From Neoceratodus forsteri (lineage: Eukaryota; Chordata; Ceratodontiformes; Ceratodontidae): a DNA stretch of 64,000 nt. The translations under genes and the position numbers were made by a program. Within the stretch, counting starts at the first letter, position 1. Each line of letters starts with the position of its first letter. The notes under the pieces were generated by a model. It did not search any database and was not told where the DNA came from. It saw nothing but the letters and a program-made list of their open reading frames with translations. Below, one piece after another: positions 35,531 to 46,864 of the stretch. The stretch lies in contig CM057449.1 in assembly GCA_016271365.2 (NCBI GenBank), forward strand, positions 1,562,854,501 to 1,562,918,500. Reading direction: 5' to 3'.

Positions 35531-37027
35531 TGTGCTTTGCTGTAGCTCTTAGGTGCTTCCCCTTCAAGAGGGAAAGTGAAGTGTAACCAAGTAGGATGTG
35601 GGTGGGTCTCTCAGCTCTGGTAGTGTATTTAACAAGCTCTGGCAGAGCCACTATGACTGTGAATGCATTAACTAGATAAGGATGTTTCATGGGCTTAAAC
35701 ATAAACATTTATTTAATTATTTAAAAATATCAGATTTACAAACCTTTGAGTCAGAGACTCATTTACACAGACATCATATCAAGAAGACCAAAGCAGTTCA
35801 AACAATATACAATAGCTAAAGCAAACAGACATCAGGAGTCAAAGAGAAGCACAGAGTGTTCACATGAAGGCTGTTGCATACACTAACTGAATCAAAGTAC
35901 AGTACATTAAGAAAAGGCATATTTGAGCAGAGGCAAAGCTGAGTGCTTCTACCACCCCAGGAGTGATGTTATTACACGATAACACACACCCTGGAGTGCC
36001 TTATTGCAATTATACAATGGCTTGTTGTTATATACAGAATAAAAAATACATTTTAAAGGATGTTTTTGTTAGTGTGGAAAAATATTTCTTAAGAGAAAAT
36101 GCAAGGAATGATCCAAATCCAAAGCTACGGTGATTTTATTGTGTAATAACATCAGTGTTTCAATGGGTCAGCAGCCAACCGGCTTCTTACATTTTTCCTT
36201 GCCATTGTATAATTAAAAATAATGCCACCATCTGTATTACAGTTACCTATATGTTTTGCAATTTATTTTATGCACTGTTATAGCAATCAACTCAACAGAA
36301 CCAGGACATCATATACATGAAGGTTCTGTACCCTAACTGAAAACACTGCTGAGACAACTATATGTTGTGACAACATGGAAGATAAACACAATGTTGAGAA
36401 AAGTTTTTGAAGACATTTGATGTGTTTAATTGTTTTTTTTAAGAGACTGATATACAGTTCACAAACAAAATTCATATAATATAAAAGTGCATATGCCCAA
36501 ATGCCACATTTCATTACAAGCTGTTCTCTTGAAGGAAGATATTACTATATAAGGCCTAAAAATGAGCATCAGGTAAATGTAAACTGGGGTAGGTGTGTTA
36601 TTGAGGGTGTTGCATAGTTTATCTTTTATTGCTGCTCCACCGGATCAGCAATATTTGCTCAAGTTGTGCCCAGTCCAGATTTTCCAGCTCTGGCCTGGGT
36701 CTGGTGATCTGAGTTTTACCCATACCCCACTGCATGTGGCTTAGTGATATACTGTACAGATGGCTACAAAGTCTAACCCATTGAAGGCTGAAATTTTAGA
36801 AAATCATTATGTTTAAAATACCAGGACTCATTCTCCCCCCCACAATTAATCCTCTACTAAAGTCATGCTTAAATACTGGTGCTTCTACATCCATATCACT
36901 AAGCTTTTAATGCCAACATGCCACTTCTGCTGTTATGAGCTCCCCCATCCATGAAGTCCCATTCCACTTGTGGTAACCCCAACCCCCAAAACCAGGTAAT
37001 TTTCCAGGGAGCAGCTCTTAACACCAT
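35531..37027. other. Gene-free stretch with two interlocking inverted-repeat pairs
   Basis: GATGTTATTACAC (about 35965) pairs with GTGTAATAACATC (about 36141). AATTATACAATGGC (about 36008) pairs with GCCATTGTATAATT (about 36202). This is a MITE-like segment of roughly 270 bp. A TTTATTTAATTATTTAAAAA tail at about 35709 marks another repeat end. No coding signal elsewhere. Confidence 0.45.
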
Positions 37028-37165
37028 ATTTTATTAATTTATTTAGTTTTTGTTGACCGGGTAAGTGCACCAGACAAATCCTGCCTAGTTTCAGGCACAA
37101 CCCGGGGGAGTGGGATACAGATGAATGCCAACTGACCTTAAACCAGATTAAGCTGGTTATCAACT
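37028..37165 (-). repeat. TTTA-tailed interspersed repeat, copy 2 (degraded)
   Basis: ATTTTATTAATTTATTTAG followed by a GGTAAGTGCACC...CACAACCCGGGGGAGTGGGA layout that parallels the copy at 37928. The match is weaker than between the other two copies. Confidence 0.4.
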
Positions 37166-37539
37166 ACATTACTGCTAAACTCCTTATTTGTAAAAATTTT
37201 GTTGAGAAAGTTTTGTTGTAATATATGCAGAAAGTTCTGACTGCTAGAAGATAATGAATTAACTTTCTGTGGATCTAGTATAAAGGCAGATTCTTCCCAC
37301 TAACCTAATATTATCCATTTGAGTGCTTGACTGGGCATCCAGGTACCTACCCCACCTATGGTATTCCTGGTTAGGAATGTAGTAGGCTGAAATGGGTGGG
37401 GTGGGTTCTACCTGTTTTTAAATCATGAGAGGATGAAGTGCTGATTAGGGCAGCAATTTGCAATCCTTATAAGGTTAAGCAGAAGAGGTGGCCATAGACA
37501 CTCAGGAAAACCTCATTTTGGAGGCTAAATGTCTCCCTG

Positions 37540-37905
37540 CTACAAGATAAGGATATTCAAAAGCAAATAAAGGACCATCTAAAATAGGCAATCATAGATA
37601 ATAATATACAAGACACAAATCCAGGGGGTTTTATGGGACACAATAAAAGCCATGGTAAGGGGGAAAATAATAAAAATAGCCTCAAGACGGAAGAGGGAAT
37701 GACTACACAAACAAAATGAACTAGAAATTAAAATAAAAGACCTAGAAGCACTAGACAGACATTGGGGAATACAACTGGGAAAACTAAAGAAAGAATCAAA
37801 TCAAAAATTCTTGATTATAAGGTAGAATAAAATCTCAGATACTTAAGACAGATATTATGAAGGGGGCCCAAGGGCCTTGAGATTAGTTCCAGGAAGTGTT
37901 TTAAC
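37540..37905 (+). pseudogene. L1 ORF2 fragment (between endonuclease and polymerase)
   Basis: One frame reads VLWDTIKAMVRGKIIKIASR, then RKRE, then NELEIKIKDLEALDRHWG. This is the WxxxKAxxRGxII...L-x-x-LE pattern found in L1 ORF2 between the endonuclease and polymerase domains. One internal stop. Both ends are lost. Confidence 0.75.
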
Positions 37906-37927
37906 TCATTCTACTTCTAATAACTTT

Positions 37928-38160
37928 CTATTTATTATTTATTTATTGAAAAGTTTCAACAGGTAAGGTACACTGAACAACAAGTTGCTCATCTTCCGGT
38001 ATGACCTGGGGGAGCGGGTAGTGGGAGTTACATAGTAATTATAAAATACATGCAGTAGCACAAAGCAGTTGAACAAAAAAGTAATATAGGCATGGATTAC
38101 AAGCACAACAAGGCATGGGATACAAGAGTACACACAATATCACAGAAGCAGTTTTCACAA
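37928..38160 (-). repeat. TTTA-tailed interspersed repeat, copy 3
   Basis: TTTATTATTTATTTATTG followed by AAAAGTTTCAACAGGTAAGG and GAACAACAAGTTGCTCATCT, closely matching the copy at 26.0 kb. Confidence 0.6.
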
Positions 38161-38613
38161 GGGCATGATAAAGCATGTCTTAACAAGCATAAAGGCATGT
38201 ATATTTACAAGGTAGGCAAGGATTCAGCCTAATTCAAAAACCTAGAGGTTAAGACAGAATAGTGGCTGAGGTATGATGTCTGTACTACCCATTGGTAATC
38301 TGACACAGAATGACACCCAGAAGATAATGAATTAACTTTCTGTGGTCTCAATTAAGTCCTCAAGATAGATGAAAAATAGTACTATAAAGCTTCCTATTCA
38401 TACATAGGCACAGAAACTGGAATAACAGATTCCAAGGAGTATAAGCTCACAAGGAATGTTAGAAAAAACCCTCCCCATTCATTCACAGGTGTCAATGAAT
38501 GTATTTGTTAACCATGCTGGTTGATTTATCTGTAATGACAATTAAAAATGTATTTCTAAATGCAGTACTAACTCCAATGCTTTCAAGATTTAGAAACTAC
38601 TAAAAAGACAAAA

Positions 38614-38662
38614 TATGTGTATGTATATATATATATATACATACAGTAGATAGATAGATAGA
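38614..38662. repeat. TA/TAGA microsatellite
   Basis: A (TA)n run within TATGTATATATA-type sequence, followed by three to four TAGA units. Confidence 0.9.
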
Positions 38663-40410
38663 ATATGGTAAACAAATATTGTTAATTCCAAAAGCTGAAC
38701 TTTGTTTTTAGTATATAAATATTTAAGAAATACCTGAAAGTGGAATTCTTTCCTTTTGAGACACCAGGTGACTCAGATAATCATTTGTTCCAAGGGTTTT
38801 TAAGTCAGTTTGAAGGCATCAAGTATTATCTGTTCTCCTAGTCCTTAACAAAATGCAGGAACTCCACAGAGTTGTTCTGTTCCTTGGCCAGCTACCAAAC
38901 TAGTGACTCTTCTTTCAGCATTATAGATCCACCTCATTCCCCTCCCACATGAATAAAAAAAAAGGTGGGCTGGATCTTTAGGTGCTTCTTGGTGGAGGTG
39001 GGTTGGACCTTACTTCCACCCAAAAAACAATGCTGCCTCCCATTACTCAGGTTCCAGTTCTTGTACCACCCATTTAAGAAAGAAAATAGTACTCTGCAAC
39101 CATTGACTAACATGAAAGCATATTTATTTGAGGGCAGAAAACATTTCTTGGAGGAGGGTAAGGCGGAGGAGACTATTTACACCTTCAATCAGTTCCACAG
39201 ACAGGAAACATTACATCAATCCTTTTGTACATGCAATACTCCTGTTGGCTCTGCCCACAGTCGTAATAAAGGAAGGAGGTGGGAGAGGGCAGGTGGGCCA
39301 AAACAAATCACTAAGAAACCAGTTCAGGTCAGGCAAATATTGAAAACAGTGCAGTGAAGGACTAATCAGTTCAGCAAGAGATTCAGGTCAGTCTGTGCAG
39401 CCCTTAGGACTGAGCAGCTGAACAGAAAAACAATCAAGTTGCAGATCTGCACTGTACAGCTCACAGAAGTGTGCAACTGAATGAACTGGGAAGCAAAACC
39501 ATCAGGACTTCACTACACAGCTGCTAAAGAAGAAAAGTAAAAGGTCAGTGTTTCTCTACAGTCTTATGCCCTAGTCCAATGATTTCAGCACTGGCTGTAG
39601 CATTGGGCAGGAAGTCAATGTTAGCACTCCAAGGCCGTCTGGAACCATTCAGGTCCCACAGCTATGGGTGACAGGTATTCAATTAGAAAAGGGAGGAAGG
39701 CTTCAAAATCCCTTTCCCTTGTCCTGGGTCAGGGACCAGCGACCAGCCATTTGGGTGGGTGGGGGCACATCCTGACACTGGGAGTGAGTATCCTGGTGTC
39801 GGAAGGGAAAGGAAATTATTTAACCAGGATATTTGTCCAAATAGGATGCTGTCTCTCTCTTTTTACAGGTCAAATGGGGAAAAAATGGGTCAGCTTTAAA
39901 AAGGTGCCGTAACCTCAATCGTTTACTTTTACTAGGATGAGGCAAATGCCGTCTTGTGCTGCATTTTGCTTATGAACTTAATCATACAATTTGATGACAG
40001 CTCTTAGATAATGTCAGGGATCAGGGGCTTTTATTTGGAAGTGCACCTCCTGGGATACTGTCAGAATTGTAATATAGGTGTAATCCACATTCTACAACAG
40101 GTCTCAGCTGATGACAGAGAACGGCGATTATGCTAATATTAAAGGAAGAGCTGCGACACTGTTGGTTTGGCTCTGCCTTTGAAATCTTTGTTGACTCCGC
40201 CCCAAAACCAGAAAGTGTGTCATAAACAACTTGCCTACTGATTTGCCTACCACAGACCTGCCCCTTCAACAGAGCTCTCCAGTGGACGCACCTCCTCACA
40301 CCCCTCTATAGCAGCTCTCATATCAAAAAGTTCATCTGCGCTTGTGCACATGACAAACTTAAAAAGGGAAAAAAGAAAATTTAGTATGTATAGTGAAGAA
40401 GAGATTGGCC
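38663..40410. other. Gene-free stretch
   Basis: No family recognised. A 130-codon plus-strand frame at 38965-39357 overlaps a 71-codon frame in another register and has no domain. A minus-strand 92-codon frame at 40299-40021 is likewise unsupported. Confidence 0.3.
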
Positions 40411-40411
40411 A

Positions 40412-41584
40412 GGATATTCAAAGGCCGTGGGATGTGTGACGCATCTAGATGAGCTGCCCAAAGAAATGGGCCAGCACAAAACACAGATATATTCAAACAA
40501 GATTCACAACCCCAACAGATCACACAACCTGTCTGAATATAGCCACTGGTGTGGGTGGTGCAAATGGTGGCAGCTGTCGATGCAACAGTGCATCCCAGGG
40601 GATGGGCTCAATACTGGGAATGGGAATTCACGACGCATCCCCAGATATGCCAGTCCCAAATTCCTGCTATTCAGCCAGAATATGCAAATGGAGCCATCAG
40701 GCATGCAAGGCACAAACGGGCCATTTGCATGTCCATTATGTCTCCATTTGCAAGCATTAACATGGCTGCACCCGGCATGTTGTGCCGGGCCGGCCTGCCC
40801 CCCCCAGCCCTGGTCCCTGATGCCTTGCGACGGGATCCTGGCTCAGGTATGGTGAGGGGGGGAGACCACCACTATGGGATGCTTCAGTGTTACTTGTCAC
40901 ATCGAACGGTGATCGGGCTGGGAGAGGGGTACCACTACACTATGGAAACGATGTGGGCTATCTGCATGGGACCAATGGGGATTTGGCTGGGGGGGCATAC
41001 ATCCCACAGTGTGTCATGGGACTGAGGGATCTTGACACCTAGCATGGGGATCACTGAGGAACACTGACCCTTGTGCTGGGGACACATCCTACCTATGGTG
41101 CTGCAGGCTCAGGACACTGTGGACACCATTGCATTACAGTGTCTGGTGTTCCATGCAGTACGTACCATCAGCTCTACTATTCATTTCTGATTCACAGTCT
41201 GCCATTACAGCACATTCCCTGTGTGTGCAGTACATTTTCCTTAATGGCAGACCAAGGGATGGGTATTTTTGTGGGTTACTGTGAGCGATGTCCCTCCTCA
41301 TGTGGGATGCTTGAGTGGTATGCTGGGGGGGGGGGTGTTCCACTAGGCTACCAGGGCTGGCAGGCTGCTGTGCCACTGTGTGTGGTTGGCTAGAAGTTAG
41401 TCATGTTTTTCCATGCCTAAATTTGTGCCGCTCATCTCCTGCACTTGGGTGGCCCATCTGCCCTGAATATCCCATTGTGTGGGATATTCACGAGCATGCC
41501 CCCTCAACTTGGGCCACGTACATTAACTTTGGGCTGCTGCCCATCTCGATTTGGGTAGCCCATCTCCCTCCTTTGAATATGGGA
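40412..41584. mobile_element. Harbinger-like or other TIR element, non-autonomous
   Basis: ATATTCAAAGG near 40414 is mirrored by CCTTTGAATAT near 41571. Internal blocks (GATGAGCTGCCCAAAG on the left, CTTTGGGCTGCTGCCCATCTC on the right) are also complementary. Repeated GCCCATCT motifs sit next to the right end, with a perfect 10-base stem TGAATATCCC/GGGATATTCA (41464-41490). No transposase. Boundaries are approximate. Confidence 0.4.
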
Positions 41585-41933
41585 GTATGGAGCATCTTTT
41601 GAAATGAGTGGCTCATCTCCACTTGTTCCAAAGATGCTCCGCTCATCTCTTTTGAAAATGTAGTTCATTGTGTTTAGTTAGAAAAGGGAAGAACACCACT
41701 ACTGTAGTACCTGGCAGGTGACCATGGGAATGGGTAGTAGGTTGCCTAGTTAGCCCTTGTATAAGAGGATTAGGACTGTAGTAAATGGAGTGGGAGTAAA
41801 TTCACTGCTCCGGCGGTGCTATTGGTTTCATGCGCTGACTTCGGGAAGGAGAGAGAGAGTGTGCGCATATCTCCCCTCTCGTGGGTCATGGTACGGCCTG
41901 GTCAGGCATTCACCAGGAGGTGAACATTGTGTG

Positions 41934-41944
41934 TGAGGGGAAAG
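41934..41944 (+). promoter_or_regulatory. Polypurine tract before LTR copy 2
   Basis: GAGGGGAAAG lies directly before the TGTAAG start of the LTR, the position where plus-strand priming occurs. It indicates that copy 2 is a 3' LTR with some internal sequence to its left. Confidence 0.6.
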
Positions 41945-43502
41945 TGTAAGCACCCTCTGGGTGCTTACTAGTTAAATCTCTGGTTGCTAGGGTGTAGCTA
42001 GGCAGAGAGAGAGAGTGTGGTGCCACTTAGTCTGGGATGAGATGCTACCTGCTTACTGTAAGTGGGGCCCCTCCCAAAATGGTATAAATAAAGGGGACTT
42101 TGGTGCCAAGGGAGGATCAGAGGGAGAAAGTCGGGGAGAGAAGAGCTGGGGGGGGTCAGGCCACAAGTTCGGCCAAAGGGCTGTGGCAGAGCTGGGGTGG
42201 TCCGCTAACCACCCCGGCCCTCCAGCCTTGAAGACCCGCGATGTGAGAGTGACTGTTCGGTAGAGTAAAAGGGGAGAAATGGAGAAAATCTGATGGGACT
42301 GTTGGTGCATTTGGAAGCTGAAGCCTGGGGAGAAGAGACGAAAATGGATGCCCACTGAGTGAACTTCGGCACCTTGGTGGGGTAGGCACTTATAGGGCCT
42401 AAAGACCCAAAAGAAAGAATGATTGCCAGTGGGTAGTTCAGCTGTTGGGTCAGGATGGTTTACTGTGGGCGGGCCTGCTATGGCAAGTAGGGCCTGGGGT
42501 GTGGCTTGGAAGTGGCAGCCTTGCTGTTGAGGGCATAACGGTGGCAGTGTTACCCCTATTCCCCAGGTTTTGAGGTTGCTGCAAGGTTGGGACCCATGGT
42601 TTGAGCTGCTTATGGAGGTGGGGAAAGTCCATTTGGAGGAGTGATGTTTGGGACCCCAGCGGGGTGGCAGTCCATTGGGTGATCTGGTGTGGCACTGGCA
42701 GAGGTCCTCCTGATGAGTCAGTTCAGAGGCTGGAATTGTTGCATGAGAGGAGCGCGCTGGTTAGGACCAGGTCTGGGGCACCCACAACCTTAGAATAAGA
42801 CCCAGCCACCAGCCGTGACATTAGCGATTGGATGTCTGAAAGGGTTCTGGTAGTTCAGTTCTTGCTATGAGAACATCCACTGAAAAGTATGAAATTAAGA
42901 TCCGGAAGGGAAAGAAAAGTATGCTCCATAAGACATAGACCCTGGGTGTAGAAGGTATAAGGTCAGGCTGCGGAAATGCATTAAAGAGAGTGTAAATGTT
43001 CGGGACAGTGGAAACGTCTTGTGCTGTCATAAGCCAGAGTGAAGGTATAGTAATAGAATAGCCTGAAAAGAGAGTAAAGGGAAAGGAATGTAATTGCTGC
43101 AGAGAGAAAGAGAAAGTACTGAGACATGAGTTGCTGAATTGTTTCAGAGTTAAGCTACCTCACTTAGGGGCCTTTTCGGCTGCAGAAAATGCTGCCAGAA
43201 ATTCTAGCCTTTTCGATGGAAGGGAGATCAGCATGAAATAAATAGTCTGTTAGCACAAGAGACTGTTGCAGTAGATGTCCCAGCTGTGTCTGACAAAAGT
43301 AACCCACTGTTTAATACCCCTTGCTCCATGGAGTAGCCGTCACTGTTTTTTCCAAGTTTAATTAAATTTTTTGCAATGTGATTCCGGAGTAGACAATGAA
43401 CTTACTCAAAAGGACTGTGCATGCCTGTCTTCCTAATGAACATTGCCCTACAGGTGAGGAGATCAGTAAGAATGAAGCCTGCTTCCCTAAGTTTTGTGAC
43501 TC
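41945..43502 (+). repeat. Long LTR (copy 2), probable 3' LTR, right end lost
   Basis: Aligns with 15495-17250 from its first base, including the terminal hairpin, TATAAATAAA (42083-42092) and the CCATTTGGAGGA and GAGAACATCCACTGAAAAG blocks. The copy-1 AATAAA has become AATGAA here. It lacks the SINE of copy 1. Similarity stops at GTGACTCC (43502), where a GGGCCCGATTCCAG sequence starts, so roughly the last 140 bases are missing. Target duplication cannot be tested. Confidence 0.7.
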
Positions 43503-44275
43503 CTGGGGCCCGATTCCAGAAGCTGTTATGGCGGATGCAAGGTGCTTGTGACAAAGAGCAATGTTGCAAGTCGCACCTCGCATCCCCTGTTGCAGCATTC
43601 CCCATTCCAGAATGTGGACTGTGCCAAACGTGGACTCTGCTACACCAAACGGGCACTATGTCACCCTTGCAACCTGCATCCGGGTATGGCAGGTGAAAAG
43701 GGGGCTTGCACCATAGTGGGGCTCACTATTCCGATTCCAAGAGCCCTGCCATGGATGTCGCAAGGGGCTCCACTTAGACCTGTCAGGAGATGGTCTAAGC
43801 CCCTTGCAATTGACTGGCACACCATAAAGTGAGGGCTACAAGTGGGATCCACGGACAGGAGGGGCACAGAGAGGCATAGGAAGGGTTGGGGTGGCAGCCG
43901 GGATGTACAAGATTGCTGTGGCACCCAGGGGGTGCAAATGCCCCCGATTCAATATATCATGGCCATTAGCACCCTGCCGGGTGCCACAGCAATATCCGAC
44001 TGCCCTGATGACACACGATCCTCCTGATGACCCCACCAGATCCCACATGCCCACGGGGGACTTGTGTCCCCCCACACCATCGCCACCAATGCTGGTCATG
44101 CCTCGCTGCACTGGTGTAATGGGTACCACAGCCTTGCAGCATGTGCTGCTGGTGTGCCATTGGTCGGGTGCAGTCCCACACTTGCGGCAATCACGGGGCG
44201 TTTGGTGCAGGAACCCTGCTTTCTTTCAGAATATAGCACAGGGTTTCTGGCATACCCAGCTCTGCAGTAGCCCTT
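43503..44275. other. Possible DNA-transposon sequence with a 15-bp stem
   Basis: Begins GGGCCCGATTCCAG, in the style of Harbinger/hAT ends, directly against the truncated LTR. I could not find the mirrored right end. ATTGCTGTGGCACCC (43912-43926) pairs perfectly with GGGTGCCACAGCAAT (43979-43993). No coding signal; overlapping frames on both strands look like chance. Confidence 0.35.
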
Positions 44276-45440
44276 GGAGTGGTGCAACTTGCAAATTTGG
44301 TGAAAAAATTCCCCAAAATTACTGTGTTACGAGGGTGCATTGCGCAGTTTCCACGCACACTTGTAACTCTGAGAATTTGCAAAATTTTCACTCAAGATTT
44401 TCAGCATCTTCAAGTTTGCACACTTCCTTATGAACAGTACAGCTGTCATTTTTCAGATCCTACCCGAAATGTGCTTTGGCACATCTGGCGCACAGTGGCA
44501 TGGTCGCTGTGGGAAATCAATGTTCGGGACAGATTAAGAAAATGATAGTGACACTGTTCATGAGCAGAGGTCACAAAATGCCTATGTTGAAAATTTTGGT
44601 GAAATTATTCCACTAAATGACTGTCTTATGAGCGTGCTTTGTGCAGTTTCCATGTACTATCGTACGTCCGAGCATTTTTAATATTTTCACTCCAGATTTT
44701 CAACTTTGCCATCTCTTCATATCTCCCTATGAACGGTACAGCTGTCATTTTTTACATCCTGCCTAAACTGTGTTTTGGCACATCTGGTGCAGAATGGCAT
44801 GGTTGCTGTAGGAAATCAATGTTCAGGACAGATTAACAAAATCACAGTGCCACTGTTCATGAGCAGAGGACCCAAATGCTTTCATGAGGTGGGGGTCACA
44901 AAAAGGCTATGTTGAAAATTTGTAGTGCAAGTACCAACAAACACCTGGAGAGTTAGGGTTTCTAACCATAATGTCCCACCCTGTACAGACTGACAGGCGT
45001 CAGGGGTGTGCCTTTGGATTGCCGGCTGTAATGCTCATACCATCCCACCCCCACCCCCATCCCCACCCTGAAGCCAGTGACGGGCATCAAGGTGTGCCTT
45101 GGACTCTCTGGCCCCAGAGTTCACCCCATTCTCCTATATTACACCCATTTCAGTGTATGTCCTTATGAAATGGGTGACTGTAAAGCTGAACACCCCAAGG
45201 CACACCTCAACACTTGTTAGTGCCTGCAGAATAGGGTGAGGTGAAATGCCGTGAGCATTATGGGTGATGACCCAAAGGCACACCCCAATGCCTGTCCATC
45301 TCTGCAAGGTGGAGGTGGGATTGGCGTGAGTTCAATACTTCACTGTCATTCCCATTCTGCATCTGTCTAACTCCTGCATGTCCAATGCTACTATCAGCAA
45401 GCAAACATTTGGCATTACCAAATGCTTGTTTAACTCCTTA
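44276..45440. repeat. Second locus of the 290-bp units and the palindromic MITE
   Basis: GTTGAAAATTT-type motifs at about 44287, 44586 and 44912 mark units of roughly 300-326 bases. They are inverted relative to those at 24.8 kb and share CTGTTCATGAG and ACAGCTGTCATTTTT. Next, TTAGGGTTTCTAACC and GACTGACAGGCGTCAGGGG (about 44956-45010) repeat the MITE of 24.4 kb. The right end holds AAATGCTTGTTTAA, the inverted AACAAGCATTTG terminus seen at 22.8 kb. Confidence 0.6.
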
Positions 45441-45602
45441 CAGTCTATATTTAACTGCTTAGAAGCTTGTTTTTTGACTTTTAGATTGAAGTTGAGAGTT
45501 ATTACTAGCTGAGAGTGAATGTAAATGTTTTGTATAATAGTTTATAGAATGTAGTAATTGGGTGTACTTTGTATTTTGATGTTTTTTACCTATCTGTTTG
45601 TG

Positions 45603-45800
45603 GGAGGCAGTATAGCGCAGTGGTTTGAGGCTCTGAGCTGCAAACCTAGAGACCTGGGTTTGAGTCCCACAGCCTGCCACTTGCATACAGTGTGACTCTG
45701 AGCAAGTCACTTAACTTTCTTGTGCTCCCAGGTTACACCTGGAAACAAGCTTTGACTTAGTGTGCATCTCCTAGTTAAACCATGTCCCCTTCCTTCCTCC
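45603..45800 (+). mobile_element. tRNA-derived CORE-type SINE
   Basis: A box TAGCGCAGTGG at about 45613 and B box GGTTTGAGTCCC at about 45657 lie in a tRNA-like head. The CORE-like body follows (CTGAGCAAGTCACTTAAC), then TTGTGCTCCCAGGTTACACC. Same family as 16.0 kb (minus strand) and 21.9 kb. The exact 3' end is unclear because the tail is pyrimidine-rich instead of a clean A run. Confidence 0.85.
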
Positions 45801-45884
45801 CCCCTTGTATATTTTTGTTATATACTGGTTGCCCTTGAAAATGGGTCTTTGGCCCATGGTCTTAATAGTTTAAACAAATAAACA

Positions 45885-46025
45885 ATAAGTGCAATAAGAC
45901 ATTCTGGATCAGTGATTGTCATGAGATAAACACCCTCTCAGGTGATGAAGCAGCTTGAACCTCACAGCATACCTGGTCGGGTGTTTATTCCATGGCAAAT
46001 ACTTCCCCATCATGTCTTATTGCAT
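45885..46025. repeat. Palindromic MITE (~130 bp)
   Basis: GCAATAAGACAT (about 45891) faces ATGTCTTATTGC (about 46012). Inside, AAACACCC faces GGGTGTTT. No coding content. Confidence 0.7.
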
Positions 46026-46600
46026 ACTTATTTCCCAACAGAATGTCATTCCACCCCGCTCACTCACCCACCCCTATATCCTCCCCTTTCCTTTCTCCCT
46101 CTCCCCTATGGATACTGAATGTTGGAGGTAATCCCCATGCCTGACCATGATCTAGCCACTGTTTCAGGAAATTAGTCATGGAACTGCAGATACTGGCGTG
46201 CTCCACTGGGACATGGGTGTCCTTTCTCAAGGATTCATCTCAACACACCCCTTTTTCAACTGCATAAAAAGTTGCCCTCCACTCCCTTTCAGGTCACTAA
46301 GAGGACTGATTTGACGGGGTATCAAATGACTGGATGGGATTCTGAGAATGCTCGGGACAAATGGTGTAACTGAACGGGGCCTTTTGGTTTATCAGTTTGG
46401 CAGCTTTAGATTTTGTTTCCACAAAACAACTAATGGGATGATCACAGGTTAGTGTTTCTGGTTCTATGTTAATGTTCTGTTTGTCATCTAGTTTTTCAGG
46501 AAAAGGTTTGCTAAGAAATGACTAGTAAGTTCTCCAGAAAAAGAGACTATTCTATTTCAGATACCTCACAGCCACTTCCTAAGCAACATCCCCTTCAGTG
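46026..46600. other. Gene-free stretch
   Basis: C/T-rich and then mixed sequence without a coding or repeat signal I can name. Confidence 0.3.
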
Positions 46601-46604
46601 TATG

Positions 46605-46770
46605 ACACTGTCACTCAACTCATGGTGGATACTGACATCATTAGGGTAGCACTTTGGAATGCTCAGGGTATCAGTCACTCCATCAAGAGGAAGAAGAGTC
46701 TTTAATACATGAAAGGCTGAGTGCTGTGATGTGGCCCTCTTGCAAGAAATTTAGAATATAGAGTAAGCAG
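46605..46770 (+). pseudogene. L1 ORF2 endonuclease start, fragment
   Basis: A frame reads IIRVALWNAQGISHSIKRKK, the N-terminal strand of the L1 apurinic endonuclease (pattern LNVxGxxxxxKRxK). It is followed after stops by the CDVALLQEI-like block with the catalytic QE. Only this start is present. Confidence 0.6.
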
Positions 46771-46864
46771 TAGGTAATCCCTTTCTTGGAAAAAAAAGTT
46801 ACCTGCAAACAGAGTAGTGAGGATTTGTACATATTTTATAAGTATAAACTAGATATAGCGCAGA

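Larger units (their letters stand above)
37246..38344. repeat. Segment bounded by a 27-bp direct repeat
   Basis: The 27 bases at 37246-37272 (starting AGAAGATAATGAATTAAC) are repeated exactly at 38318-38344. The 1045 bases between hold an L1 fragment (+) and a TTTA-tailed repeat (-). The repeat is longer than ordinary LINE target duplications, so it may mark a duplication or a composite insertion. Confidence 0.6.

Noticed and set aside
38965..39357. A 130-codon plus-strand frame as a host exon.
   Set aside because: No splice signals or protein family recognised, and an overlapping alternative frame is similarly open.
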